Part shown: piece by piece, positions 25,728-33,503 of the stretch
How positions within the stretch are numbered: the first letter of the stretch is position 1
How the letters are laid out: every line of letters begins with the position of its first letter
From: Heliorestis acidaminivorans
GTDB taxonomy: Bacteria; Bacillota; Desulfitobacteriia; Heliobacteriales; Heliobacteriaceae
DNA length: 64,000 bases
Direction: 5' to 3'
NCBI RefSeq assembly: GCF_008933955.1
Contig: NZ_WBXO01000011.1
Coordinates: 34,999-98,998 of the forward strand
Program-made: the position numbers and the translations under genes
Notes under the pieces: model-generated
Told to the model about the DNA's origin: nothing
Seen by the model: the letters and a program-made list of their open reading frames with translations, nothing else
Database searches by the model: none

Positions 25728-27860
25728 ATGCACATCTGGATGATGACGACAGAATATAGACCTGAACATGGCGAAGGAATAGCCACCTACTTTGAACAGG
25801 CTAGTCGCATCTATTCGCAAAAAGGTCACAAAGTAACTATATTTGTCGCCGATTCTTCCCTAAAAGTTGCCCAAAGTATAAGCCAGGAAGGAAACTTGCG
25901 CATTGTACGTTTTCAAACCAACCAAGAATACTACTACTATTACATGTTCTATGTACCCGCTCTGAGTTATCAATACGCTAAAGTGATCGGACAGTTTATA
26001 GAACGAGAAGGCAAGCCCGATTGCATTGAATGTCAAGACTATGGCGGCATTGCTTACTTTTTGATTCAGCGAAAACTTACCTTAGAATCAATTTATGAAA
26101 ACATAAATATCACAATTGTTATCCATCGTCCTCGACTCTTACAAGCAGTACTTGAAGAGTTTTCGCAATATGAGAATAATGAGTTTCGCATTCTAGAAAT
26201 GGAACGCTTCTGTTTTCGCGCCGCCGACGGACTCATCTTCCCTAGTGCTTCCTTGTTACAACGTCTCTCGCAGGAAGTTGATCTGACTAAGCAAAACTGT
26301 TATATCATTCCCCATCCCTATCAAGGGCCCTATGAAGATGGAGAAGAGAAAGAAAAGAAAGAAGAAAAGGCAGAAAAGAACCAATCTGAGCCAGTCGCAA
26401 TGCTTTATGTAGGAAAACTACAGCTAGGTCAAGGAACTTTACAACTCCTTGAATATCTAAAAGCACGCTGGGATCGAGGTTGGCTCTTTCCCTTAATAAT
26501 GCTCGGTAAAGATAGTACCAACTATCGTGAAAACCGTCTCATGAGCCAACTTATTCAAGAAAGATACAAGAAATATATCGATCAAGGTCTACTTCGTTAC
26601 GAAGGCAATGTAAAACCACAACAAGTGCACGCCAAGCTGCAAGAAAGCCTAGTCCTACTAGCTCCCTTCCTGCAAGCAGGGTTCTCTTACGCAGTAATAG
26701 AAGCCCTCGCCTTAGGGCAAATGGTGCTAAAGTATCAAGAGGTGAATCAACAAGAAAATGAACATAATGAGCAAGATTATGCTTTTTTCTATCACGATCA
26801 AGATCAGTTTCACAAACAACTAGATAAAATCTATGCTCTCACAGCAGAAGAGCGGAAGAACTATGCTCTAAGAGGGCAAAAACGAGTGCAACAGATCTAC
26901 CATCCTGACCGATTTTACCAAGCTAAGCAAAAAGTCTGGGAAGAAATACTGCAAAAAGCGCAACTATCAGATAAGGCTACAGCTACAACTGTAGGCGAAA
27001 AAGAAGTGAAAGCTCACTTTCCTTTTATCAGGGAAAGACCAAAAGCCAAAGTAGATCCAGCTCTCAAGACAGGCCATAAAGACTTATTGACTATCATTAT
27101 TCCTTACTACAACATGGGTGCTTATGTAAAAGAAACTATGGAAGAGCTTCAAAAAGTAACTTATCAACATAAAGAAATCTTACTTATTAACGATGGCAGT
27201 GATGACCTAGCAAGCTTGCAGATATTAGAGGAAATAGAAGAGACTTACGGACCGATCCGCCGAATCGATCAAAAAAATCAAGGTCTAGTCAGCGTACGCA
27301 ACCGAGGTGCTCAGGAAGCTTTAGGAGAATTTATCGCTTTTCTTGATCCTGATGATTGGGTAGCACCGCAATACTATGAACGGGCTATCAAAATTCTTCA
27401 AAAGTATGACAATGTATCAGCTGTCGGTTGCTGGTATCAGATATTTCAAGATATGCAAGGTCTCTGGACCAACTGGAATCCAGAGCCACCAGAAATACTA
27501 GTATCTAATACTTTTAATGGCCAATCAGCAGTTTATCGCAAAAGTGACTTTTTAGCTTATGGTCGTAATGACTCAACACTACCTTATGCCTTAGAAGATT
27601 ATGAACCAACGATTCATCTGGTGAAGCAAGGCTGTGGAGCTGTTGTCATACCTGAAGCCTGGTTCTTTTACAGGATTCGAAAAGATTCTATGGCACGACA
27701 ATTTAATCGCAGTAATCTTTCCTATGCCTTTCAAATTATTGCTGAAAAGCATGAACCCTTCTTTCAGGAATACGCCCTAGAAATCTTTAACATGCTCATG
27801 GGAGATTTTCCGAATAAAGGGCCACTGCCAAGTCGAGAAAGTGCAGGTAAGGAAAGATGA
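25728..27860 (+). CDS. Two-domain glycosyltransferase, GT4 plus GT2
   Basis: A 710-residue protein. Residues 1-430 form a GT-B fold: MHIWMMTTEYRPEHGEGIAT, MLYVGKLQLGQGTL, and a GT4 donor-site region with AVIEALALGQMVL. Residues ~445-700 form a GT2 (GT-A) domain with LTIIIPYYNMGAYVKETM, LLINDGSDD, NQGLVSVRNRGAQEALGEF and the metal-binding LDPDDW. Two active domains could add two sugars in succession. The frame is open 13 codons upstream inside galE, but only this ATG has a suitable site (GGGAGAG). It overlaps the next gene by four bases (ATGA). Confidence 0.88.
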   Translation: MHIWMMTTEYRPEHGEGIATYFEQASRIYSQKGHKVTIFVADSSLKVAQSISQEGNLRIVRFQTNQEYYYYYMFYVPALSYQYAKVIGQFIEREGKPDCIECQDYGGIAYFLIQRKLTLESIYENINITIVIHRPRLLQAVLEEFSQYENNEFRILEMERFCFRAADGLIFPSASLLQRLSQEVDLTKQNCYIIPHPYQGPYEDGEEKEKKEEKAEKNQSEPVAMLYVGKLQLGQGTLQLLEYLKARWDRGWLFPLIMLGKDSTNYRENRLMSQLIQERYKKYIDQGLLRYEGNVKPQQVHAKLQESLVLLAPFLQAGFSYAVIEALALGQMVLKYQEVNQQENEHNEQDYAFFYHDQDQFHKQLDKIYALTAEERKNYALRGQKRVQQIYHPDRFYQAKQKVWEEILQKAQLSDKATATTVGEKEVKAHFPFIRERPKAKVDPALKTGHKDLLTIIIPYYNMGAYVKETMEELQKVTYQHKEILLINDGSDDLASLQILEEIEETYGPIRRIDQKNQGLVSVRNRGAQEALGEFIAFLDPDDWVAPQYYERAIKILQKYDNVSAVGCWYQIFQDMQGLWTNWNPEPPEILVSNTFNGQSAVYRKSDFLAYGRNDSTLPYALEDYEPTIHLVKQGCGAVVIPEAWFFYRIRKDSMARQFNRSNLSYAFQIIAEKHEPFFQEYALEIFNMLMGDFPNKGPLPSRESAGKER

Positions 27861-28912
27861 TGTCAAGAAAAACAGGAGCTTCGTACTACCATAGAACTTG
27901 GGATTATCTCGAAGACAACTCTAGAGAATCAGTTAAAGACCTTACAGAATACCAAATCATCTATCCATCAAAGCAAGAAAGAACTAAAGAAGTATACAGT
28001 TGGGAAAAAGAATCTGCTGTCGCTCAGATCCCTCAAGCTTTAATATGGGGAAAGCATGGTGCGGTCATAGCACCGAATGGCAAACTAATCTGGGATCTTT
28101 CCTATGAATGGTTTAATAAGCCAGAAGAACATCCTTTTTTTTATAGAGATTCAAATCAAAAGCCTCAATATGTCGATGCTGCGTTAGCGATGCTGACACA
28201 TCCAATTAGCCATAATTACTTTCATTGGTTATTTGAAGTACTGCCTCGGTTAGACTTAATTAGGCAAAGCCGCTGTCAGGTAGATCAATATGTAGTCACT
28301 AAGGTCCAGCAACCTTATCAACAAGAAAGTTTATCGCTATTAGCAATTGATCAAAAGGATATGGTCTATACAGAACCGGAGCTGTATTGGCAAGTTCGAA
28401 AAGTGATTGCCCCTACCTTTTTAACAGGACCTTCTCACTGGGCTTGTCAATATTTGCGCCATGCGTTCTTGCCCTTATTAGACTTAAAGAGCTCCCGTAA
28501 AAATCGCATTTTTATTAGACGTAATAACTATCGCAAAATTATCAATGAAGAGGAAGTTTATGGCCTCTTAAAGAAAAAAGGCTTTCAAGCAGTGCTACTA
28601 GAAAAGTTATCTTTCCTAGATCAAGTTCGCCTCTTTGCTGAGGCAGAAGCTGTAGTAGGAACGCACGGTGCAGGTTTAAGTAATCTAGTTTTTTGTTCTA
28701 AGGGATGTAAAGTAGTTGAGCTTTTTCCCGCAAGCTATGTATGGAAGCATTTTGAATATATTAGTGTTTGTCTCGATCTTGACTATAAAGGTCTAATCGG
28801 CCCTGCCCAGGAATGCGATCGTCAGTATAAATCCTGGGGATTAAATAATTTTGATCATCTTACTGTGCCGGTTAAAGAACTGGAAGCTATGTTAGTAGAG
28901 TTAAAACTATAA
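27857..28912 (+). CDS. Glycosyltransferase family 61 protein (DUF563)
   Basis: A 351-residue putative glycosyltransferase. GT61 hallmarks are present: PISHNYFHWLFEVLPRL, RIFIRRNNYRKIINEEEV, and the conserved VVGTHGAGLSNLVF near the C-terminus, followed by KVVELFP. The start codon overlaps the stop of the preceding glycosyltransferase (ATGA), indicating translational coupling. GT61 enzymes use several sugar nucleotides and include xylosyltransferases, interesting beside UDP-xylose genes, but donor use cannot be read from sequence. Confidence 0.87.
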   Translation: MMSRKTGASYYHRTWDYLEDNSRESVKDLTEYQIIYPSKQERTKEVYSWEKESAVAQIPQALIWGKHGAVIAPNGKLIWDLSYEWFNKPEEHPFFYRDSNQKPQYVDAALAMLTHPISHNYFHWLFEVLPRLDLIRQSRCQVDQYVVTKVQQPYQQESLSLLAIDQKDMVYTEPELYWQVRKVIAPTFLTGPSHWACQYLRHAFLPLLDLKSSRKNRIFIRRNNYRKIINEEEVYGLLKKKGFQAVLLEKLSFLDQVRLFAEAEAVVGTHGAGLSNLVFCSKGCKVVELFPASYVWKHFEYISVCLDLDYKGLIGPAQECDRQYKSWGLNNFDHLTVPVKELEAMLVELKL

Positions 28913-28916
28913 AAAA

Positions 28917-28955
28917 GATACCCTGCCAAGTTCAACGAACTAGCGGGGTATCTAT
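28917..28955. terminator. Terminator between converging glycosyltransferase genes
   Basis: AGATACCCTGC / GCGGGGTATCT-type arms extended by AGTTC/GAACT with one mismatch. A-rich before and T-poor after, so efficiency on the plus strand is uncertain. Confidence 0.65.
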
Positions 28956-28957
28956 GC

Positions 28958-30004
28958 TTATTGTCGCCAACGAGAAGCGGCTTTTTGGCAAGCTTGGAGC
29001 AAGAGCAGTTCTGTATCGTCATAAGGCTGATTTAATATTTCTTTGTAACGAAGCTTTCGTAATACTTGTTTGTACTTAATGATGTCAGGCCAGAGATCAT
29101 CGGACGAATCCCATAAAGATAATAGTAGCAAATCGCTTTTTTCACCGTAACGATCTAGGAGAAGTTTGTGAAAAGGTACAAAATCTTTATAAGGAGCTCG
29201 ATAAGCATGAGGATGCTCTTGATGATAACCTATCTGTTCATTCATGGCCAGGAAAGAGTAACCAGCTTTGTAAAAGCGATAACCAAGTTCCCAATCTTCG
29301 CCAGCGCCTCTTATTAAACGTTCATCAAAACCTCCGAGCTTCAGAAAGCTCTCTTTCTTAACAGCAACACAACGAGTTATAAACAAAAGCCAGGGCGCTA
29401 CATCAGTTGCTCGAAATTCCGCTTTCATTTCCTTGGGCACTAAGTCTTGAGGAGAGAGAACTTTTTGGATGATAGATCTATCGTTACGAACATCTTGAGG
29501 CTCAATAACTTCAACAATCTGTGACCAGGAATGATAATCATCTTTCCAAAGACCTGATCTTAATAAAGTGTAATAAGCCAGCTGTCTTTCCCAATCGCTA
29601 AAATCAGGATAAAGATGGGTGAAAATTCCTTGAAAACAATAAGGCGTAGCGGAAACGATAGCCTCTTCTTCTTGACGGTGGTACTGTTGAAAGCTTTCTA
29701 TAAAATGAGGCAGTGTGAAAAAATCGGAATCACAGAAGATAATGTATCTACCTTCTGCCTTGGCGACGCCTTGGTTTCTGGCTAAGCCTGGGCCACCTCG
29801 ACTTGTTGTTGAGTAGTATTGAAAGGCATAGGGAGGCTTGTAAGACTGTAAGCGCTCTAAGGTGTCGTCGGTAGAACCATCGTTAACAACAATAACTTCA
29901 TATTGATCGGGAGCAACAGTTTGCCTTTCTAGCGATGTTAAAGTGAGCATCAATTGGTAGCTACGATTGTAGGTGGGCATGACAACACTATATTCTATAG
30001 GCAC
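28958..30004 (-). CDS. Glycosyltransferase family 2 protein
   Basis: A 348-residue GT-A enzyme. It has SVVMPTYNRSYQLMLTLTSL, VIVVNDGSTDDT, GPGLARNQGVAKAEG and the metal site FCDSDFF. The acceptor-side motif is GAGEDWELGYRFYKAG (ED catalytic base), and the C-terminal ~80 residues are helical. The open frame extends 18 codons further, but the GTG chosen has GAGGTG eight bases upstream. It is transcribed opposite to the main glycosyltransferase operon and is probably part of the same surface-polysaccharide island. Confidence 0.9.
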   Translation of the reverse strand: MPIEYSVVMPTYNRSYQLMLTLTSLERQTVAPDQYEVIVVNDGSTDDTLERLQSYKPPYAFQYYSTTSRGGPGLARNQGVAKAEGRYIIFCDSDFFTLPHFIESFQQYHRQEEEAIVSATPYCFQGIFTHLYPDFSDWERQLAYYTLLRSGLWKDDYHSWSQIVEVIEPQDVRNDRSIIQKVLSPQDLVPKEMKAEFRATDVAPWLLFITRCVAVKKESFLKLGGFDERLIRGAGEDWELGYRFYKAGYSFLAMNEQIGYHQEHPHAYRAPYKDFVPFHKLLLDRYGEKSDLLLLSLWDSSDDLWPDIIKYKQVLRKLRYKEILNQPYDDTELLLLQACQKAASRWRQ

Positions 30005-30063
30005 TGTCGAACACCTCAATTCATAAGTGCTTATACTTTTTATGTTGACTTTTCCCAAAGGGT

Positions 30064-30092
30064 GAAAAAAAGCCTGAGCAAGGGATGCTCAG
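30064..30092 (-). terminator. Terminator of the 115-residue hypothetical gene
   Basis: CTGAGCA / TGCTCAG hairpin with a five-base loop; read on the minus strand it is followed by seven T residues. Confidence 0.8.
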
Positions 30093-30099
30093 ACAAAAT

Positions 30100-30165
30100 A
30101 GTACCAGGATCTTCCTAGGATCAATCTTAGATCTATCAGGGATCAATCTTAGATCAACCTTTAAT
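30100..30165. repeat. Short imperfect tandem repeats
   Basis: The unit GATCAATCTTAGATC occurs twice, flanked by related fragments (AGGATCTTCCTAGGATC, CCTTTAATCAAC). It lies between a gene end and its terminator. No coding signal seen. Confidence 0.6.
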
Positions 30166-30171
30166 CAACAT

Positions 30172-30519
30172 TTACATCATTACAGGAACACACTCAGCGG
30201 CAAATATATCAAGCTTATAAGTCGCTTCTTGGCATAGTTCTTCGCAGATAGGAATGATAATTGAAAGTTTTCCGTCAACAATATCTTTCGGTCTTGCTTC
30301 AACGAATTTGTAAACAACAACGTCGCCGAGCATAGGTTTAACCCGCCGTACCCGAATTAGGAACTTGAAGAGATCTTTTTTACAGAAGTCACAATCGCGA
30401 TCAAGCTCAAAGAACAATTCGATGGCACGGTTTGTGTCACATCTTAATGTAACAGTATAAGGGTGAACCTGATTTGGTTTTACTGTTACTTTTTCGTTTA
30501 GTACATCATGGAGGCCCAT
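30172..30519 (-). CDS. Unrecognised 115-residue protein
   Basis: I do not recognise this protein. ATG follows GAGGAG at nine bases, so the gene looks real. It has an alternating strand pattern (KVTVKPNQVHPYTVTLRC, KFLIRVRRVKP, GDVVVYKFVE, GKLSIIIPI, ATYKLDIFAAEC) and about seven cysteines, including CDFCKK. There is no signal peptide. The opening V-x-V-K-P-N-Q-V recalls V-V-V-R-P-N-E-V in the protein at 19597, but the similarity is too short to prove kinship. It is a single-gene unit with its own terminator. Confidence 0.6.
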   Translation of the reverse strand: MGLHDVLNEKVTVKPNQVHPYTVTLRCDTNRAIELFFELDRDCDFCKKDLFKFLIRVRRVKPMLGDVVVYKFVEARPKDIVDGKLSIIIPICEELCQEATYKLDIFAAECVPVMM

Positions 30520-30578
30520 TTAACCACACTCCTCGCTAGCATAGAAAAATCTATCTTTTACCAATAGCATGTTATGAC

Positions 30579-30611
30579 AAAGGAAAGGTAGGTGTTCCTA
30601 ACCTTTCCTTT
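30579..30611 (-). terminator. Putative terminator of the aromatic-acid operon
   Basis: AAAGGAAAGGT(A)GG / CCTAACCTTTCCTTT arms with one bulge. It lies downstream of the last operon gene; the T tail is short. Confidence 0.5.
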
Positions 30612-30665
30612 ATATGCCACAGAATAGCACTTTAATTGCTTTAACCTTTTCGTGATTACCTTTTG

Positions 30666-30830
30666 TTACTCCTTATTACTGTTACCTTCGCTATTGCCGT
30701 TCATTTCTTTCATCGTATCGCCCAGTATTTTGTTGATCAGCTCTTTCTTGTTCGGTGCGCCCTTCACTTCTGCTATAACTTCCATAATTGTTTTTACTGC
30801 TTCAACAACTTTTCTTTGATCCAATACCAT
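30666..30830 (-). CDS. Small 54-residue protein, last gene of the aromatic-acid operon
   Basis: A short ORF with a good AGGAAGGAG site three bases before ATG and a four-base-spaced alternative. It overlaps the end of the preceding gene by 29 bases. The product is hydrophilic and helical, MVLDQRKVVEAVKTIMEVIA then GAPNKKELINKILGD, with an Asn/Ser/Glu-rich tail. It contains no cysteine, so it is unlike a thiopeptide-type precursor. It could be an accessory or carrier-like protein. No carrier-protein serine motif (DSL) is seen. Confidence 0.6.
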   Translation of the reverse strand: MVLDQRKVVEAVKTIMEVIAEVKGAPNKKELINKILGDTMKEMNGNSEGNSNKE

Positions 30831-31410
30831 CTACTCCTTCCTGTTCGAAAGTGTCTGAATTACAGAAGTACTCAGTGATTTGGTGAAGATGAAAAAGCTC
30901 ACAGATATAGAAGAGGGGTTTACCCTGCCGAGTGATCAAATAATGCTTTACGGGGTAAGTTTTAGAAGGCAAAGATCTTGGGTGAAAGAGGTTTTGTAGT
31001 TCGGCACTATCTTTTTCACCTTGCCAAAGCCACTCTCTACGATATTCCAAGTGAGATAACAAATAACCTAGGGGGATTTCTCCTTGTTCTAACCCTTCTA
31101 AAAGAGTAGAAGAAAGAAAGTTGGTACAACCGAAGACTAGATTTTCTGACAAAAGGGTGTTTTCATGATGCAAGGATGTAAGTCTGCATAGTAAATAATC
31201 AGGTTGAGCACAAAAAGAAAAATGAGACGGAAAAAGATTTATTATATTTTTAAATCCTCTACATTCTTCGAAGGGAAGGTTTTCCTGATAATGAAGGGTT
31301 ACAGAAATCTCTCTTCCCGTTAGAAGAGAGAGAAGTCGGGTCGTTGAACCGTCACTATAAAGCAGGAGATTTTTGAGACGGCTCTCTAAGAGGGTCATTT
31401 TGTTTTCCAT
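30802..31410 (-). CDS. Chorismate-lyase-like protein (DUF98 / UTRA-like fold)
   Basis: A 202-residue soluble protein. The pattern LLYSDGSTTRLLSLLTGREISV at the start, then LLSENLVFGCTNFL, GEIPLGYLLSHLEYRREWLW and the closing YPVKHYLITRQGKPLFYICELF, matches the DUF98 chorismate pyruvate-lyase-like family. Its mycobacterial member Rv2949c makes 4-hydroxybenzoate from chorismate. The chosen ATG has GTGAG nine bases upstream. It sits after two aryl-acid ligase genes in the same operon, consistent with supplying or modifying an aromatic acid. The assignment rests on pattern only. Confidence 0.6.
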   Translation of the reverse strand: MENKMTLLESRLKNLLLYSDGSTTRLLSLLTGREISVTLHYQENLPFEECRGFKNIINLFPSHFSFCAQPDYLLCRLTSLHHENTLLSENLVFGCTNFLSSTLLEGLEQGEIPLGYLLSHLEYRREWLWQGEKDSAELQNLFHPRSLPSKTYPVKHYLITRQGKPLFYICELFHLHQITEYFCNSDTFEQEGVDGIGSKKSC

Positions 31411-31428
31411 AGACAAACACTCACATAA

Positions 31429-32730
31429 TTAGATTTTGTCGGAATGGAGGTATGCTTGCTCTGCCATTTCTTTTCGACTATAGATATATCTTGGTTTACC
31501 AACCTTTCCAGTATCAAGAAGTTGACGGCGGTCGTAGAGTGTCCCTACAGGAACAGTCTCTATAGTGATTGCTGGCGCAGAAGAGTTACTCATTACCTCC
31601 TTCTGCGTGGCAACAGTCTTGAGGCCCTCTTGTTCGATAATCAATCGAAGACCTTTTTCGTCAAGACCAGCAACCCAGAAAGAAGGATAAGCTTCTGTTA
31701 AGTTTGTTAGGTAACTATCTATATCCCAGACATCAATAGCTTTTTGCTCTATCCAGAGCAGGTCTTGTCGTCGACCTCTAATTTGTAGGGGATAGCCTCT
31801 GCCGCAAGTACAGGGCTCTGGTAATCTGCAGACTCGATCATTAGTAACATAACGAATAATCGGAGTTGCTTTGGCAGTTAATGATGTAATGACAAGATTG
31901 CCAATTTGACCAGATTCTACGTCTGTTTGTAAATTATCGTCGAGCACTTCAAAATAAAAGTAATCTTCAAGACTATGAGCTTGCTTTTGTTCGCAGGAAG
32001 TTACAGCCGTCCCGATCTCAGTCATGCCATAAACCTCATAGATCGGAACAGCCCAGATCTCTTCTAGATGCTTTCTTTTTCCTGGAGGAAGTGGTTCGCC
32101 TCCTGTTAAGATAGCTCGTAAATGGGGGAAGTCTTGCTTAGGTGATAAACCAAGTAGCTTGGCTGTTTCAGCGAGCAGTAGCACTTGTAGAGGTAAAGCG
32201 GCTAAGACAGTCACTTCTAGCTTACGCATCAGTTCAATAATGCGAGGAAAAGGGCTGATCGTCGAGCGTGAGCTTGCCGGTATTACAGAAGCGCCTCTAG
32301 ATTGAGCCGCTCGGTGGACCATATGGGCTATCAAGGAAATGGCGTAAGGAAAACGGACCAGCACAGTATCTTGAGGTTGGAAATTGACAGCACAAGTGGC
32401 GACTTCTTCATAATTGTCTTGCACATCTTTTTCAGAAAGCCAGGTCGACACGGTCATGCCTGTCGTTCCAAAAGATTCATGATACTGACGCAATTCTTCT
32501 CTCGGCTGGCAAAGCATTCCGAAAGGAGACTGTGCAACCAGATCTTCTTTGTACAGTAAGGGAATGCTTTTCCACTGGGACAGAGAAGTTAGAGGCTTTG
32601 GAGGTAACCTTTTTTGATAAAAGGGCGCAGTAAGCCCATGCTGTAAAGCTTCATTTAAGCGCTGGAGAGTCTTTGCGTCACTATTAGCAATGGAAGAGGA
32701 AGGGGCACTCTTCTTAGTACTATGGCTCAA
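31429..32730 (-). CDS. Phenylacetate-CoA ligase-like adenylating enzyme (second of two)
   Basis: A 433-residue ANL-superfamily enzyme that should activate a carboxylic acid as an acyl-adenylate. P-loop-like ESFGTTGMTVSTW, the region ILTGGEPLPPGKRKHLEE, the aryl-pocket/A5 motif YEVYGMTEIG, and LVITSLTAKATPIIRYVTNDR then RGRRQDLLW (A7/A8) are intact. A CTCG pair is present in CRLPEPCTCGRG, as in many PaaK-type enzymes. Start is TTG with GGGAGGTGAG eight bases upstream, eight bases after the preceding stop. The substrate is presumably an aromatic acid given the operon. Confidence 0.85.
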   Translation of the reverse strand: MSHSTKKSAPSSSIANSDAKTLQRLNEALQHGLTAPFYQKRLPPKPLTSLSQWKSIPLLYKEDLVAQSPFGMLCQPREELRQYHESFGTTGMTVSTWLSEKDVQDNYEEVATCAVNFQPQDTVLVRFPYAISLIAHMVHRAAQSRGASVIPASSRSTISPFPRIIELMRKLEVTVLAALPLQVLLLAETAKLLGLSPKQDFPHLRAILTGGEPLPPGKRKHLEEIWAVPIYEVYGMTEIGTAVTSCEQKQAHSLEDYFYFEVLDDNLQTDVESGQIGNLVITSLTAKATPIIRYVTNDRVCRLPEPCTCGRGYPLQIRGRRQDLLWIEQKAIDVWDIDSYLTNLTEAYPSFWVAGLDEKGLRLIIEQEGLKTVATQKEVMSNSSAPAITIETVPVGTLYDRRQLLDTGKVGKPRYIYSRKEMAEQAYLHSDKI

Positions 32731-32737
32731 CGTAGGC

Positions 32738-33499
32738 TCACCTCCCTTTAGCAGGGAGAAGGCGAAGGAAGTTCTTGCCCAGAATGAGCTCTTTTTGCTC
32801 ATCATTAATAGGAAGGATCTCAATCTTACGAAGTTCTGCTACGGGATGAGATAGAGGGAATTCAGAGCCGAAGATGACTTTCTCAGCGCCTGCTTTATTG
32901 ACGGCTTCTTGAATCTGCAGATAGTTAGCCGCTGATGTTTCAAGATAGAAGTTAGGAAGTTCTATGGCCGCTGTTACTGCTTCAGTGTCAGCAGGGCCAA
33001 AGCCCATGTGACCGACAATAAAATTCGTCTTAGGAAAGTTTTTGGCTACTGTTACGTAGCGACTGGTGGCGGCACCTGGACTATAGACAACGTGACTGTA
33101 GACAGGCCAGCCCACTTGGCCGCACCAGTCGACTATAGCCGCCAATGCTTTACTAGAGAAAGTAAACTTATGACTAAGCGGTGAAAGCTTTAAGCCGCAA
33201 AAACCTTTTTTGCGCAGTTTTTCAAGATCCTTTAGTGCTGTGCTCAGGTGGGGATCAAGACAGGCAAAGGGGAGTAAGTTCTCATGTTGCTTACAGCATT
33301 GCTGAACATAGTCGTTGTTAGGTTCTGCTTTTTCCACCTTCGCTCGGCCAACGATATAATCAGTCATTTTGCGAACATCCATCATGCCGCCTGGTACGAT
33401 AATGCTTTGAGTAATGCCAGTGCCTTGAAGTGCCTTCAAGTATAGATCAACGTTACCATAATCGGTCGGCGAGAGGTGGGCGTGCCCATCAAGGATCAT
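32738..33499 (-). CDS. Amidohydrolase-2 family protein (ACMSD-like TIM barrel)
   Basis: A 253-residue metal-dependent hydrolase or decarboxylase of the amidohydrolase-2 family. Metal ligands visible are H6-A-H8 (LDGHAHLSP), H136 and H164 (FIVGHMGFG). The last strand reads FGSEFPLSHP, where the family normally has Asp in GSDYP; Glu213 replaces it. Family members include decarboxylases of aromatic acids such as ACMSD and 5-carboxyvanillate decarboxylase, fitting an aromatic-acid operon. The start ATG follows GGAAGGAG and begins just after the upstream stop; the longer open frame is inside that gene. Confidence 0.8.
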   Translation of the reverse strand: MILDGHAHLSPTDYGNVDLYLKALQGTGITQSIIVPGGMMDVRKMTDYIVGRAKVEKAEPNNDYVQQCCKQHENLLPFACLDPHLSTALKDLEKLRKKGFCGLKLSPLSHKFTFSSKALAAIVDWCGQVGWPVYSHVVYSPGAATSRYVTVAKNFPKTNFIVGHMGFGPADTEAVTAAIELPNFYLETSAANYLQIQEAVNKAGAEKVIFGSEFPLSHPVAELRKIEILPINDEQKELILGKNFLRLLPAKGR

Positions 33500-33503
33500 T
33501 CCG

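Noticed and set aside
30666..30830. Ribosomal peptide (RiPP) precursor at the end of the aromatic-acid operon
   Set aside because: No Cys/Ser/Thr-rich core, no leader-cleavage motif and no radical-SAM, lanthipeptide or YcaO-type enzyme nearby.
30663..30878. Plus-strand frame with hydrophobic start
   Set aside because: It is a shadow of the minus-strand 54-residue ORF and of the chorismate-lyase-like gene; no ribosome site.
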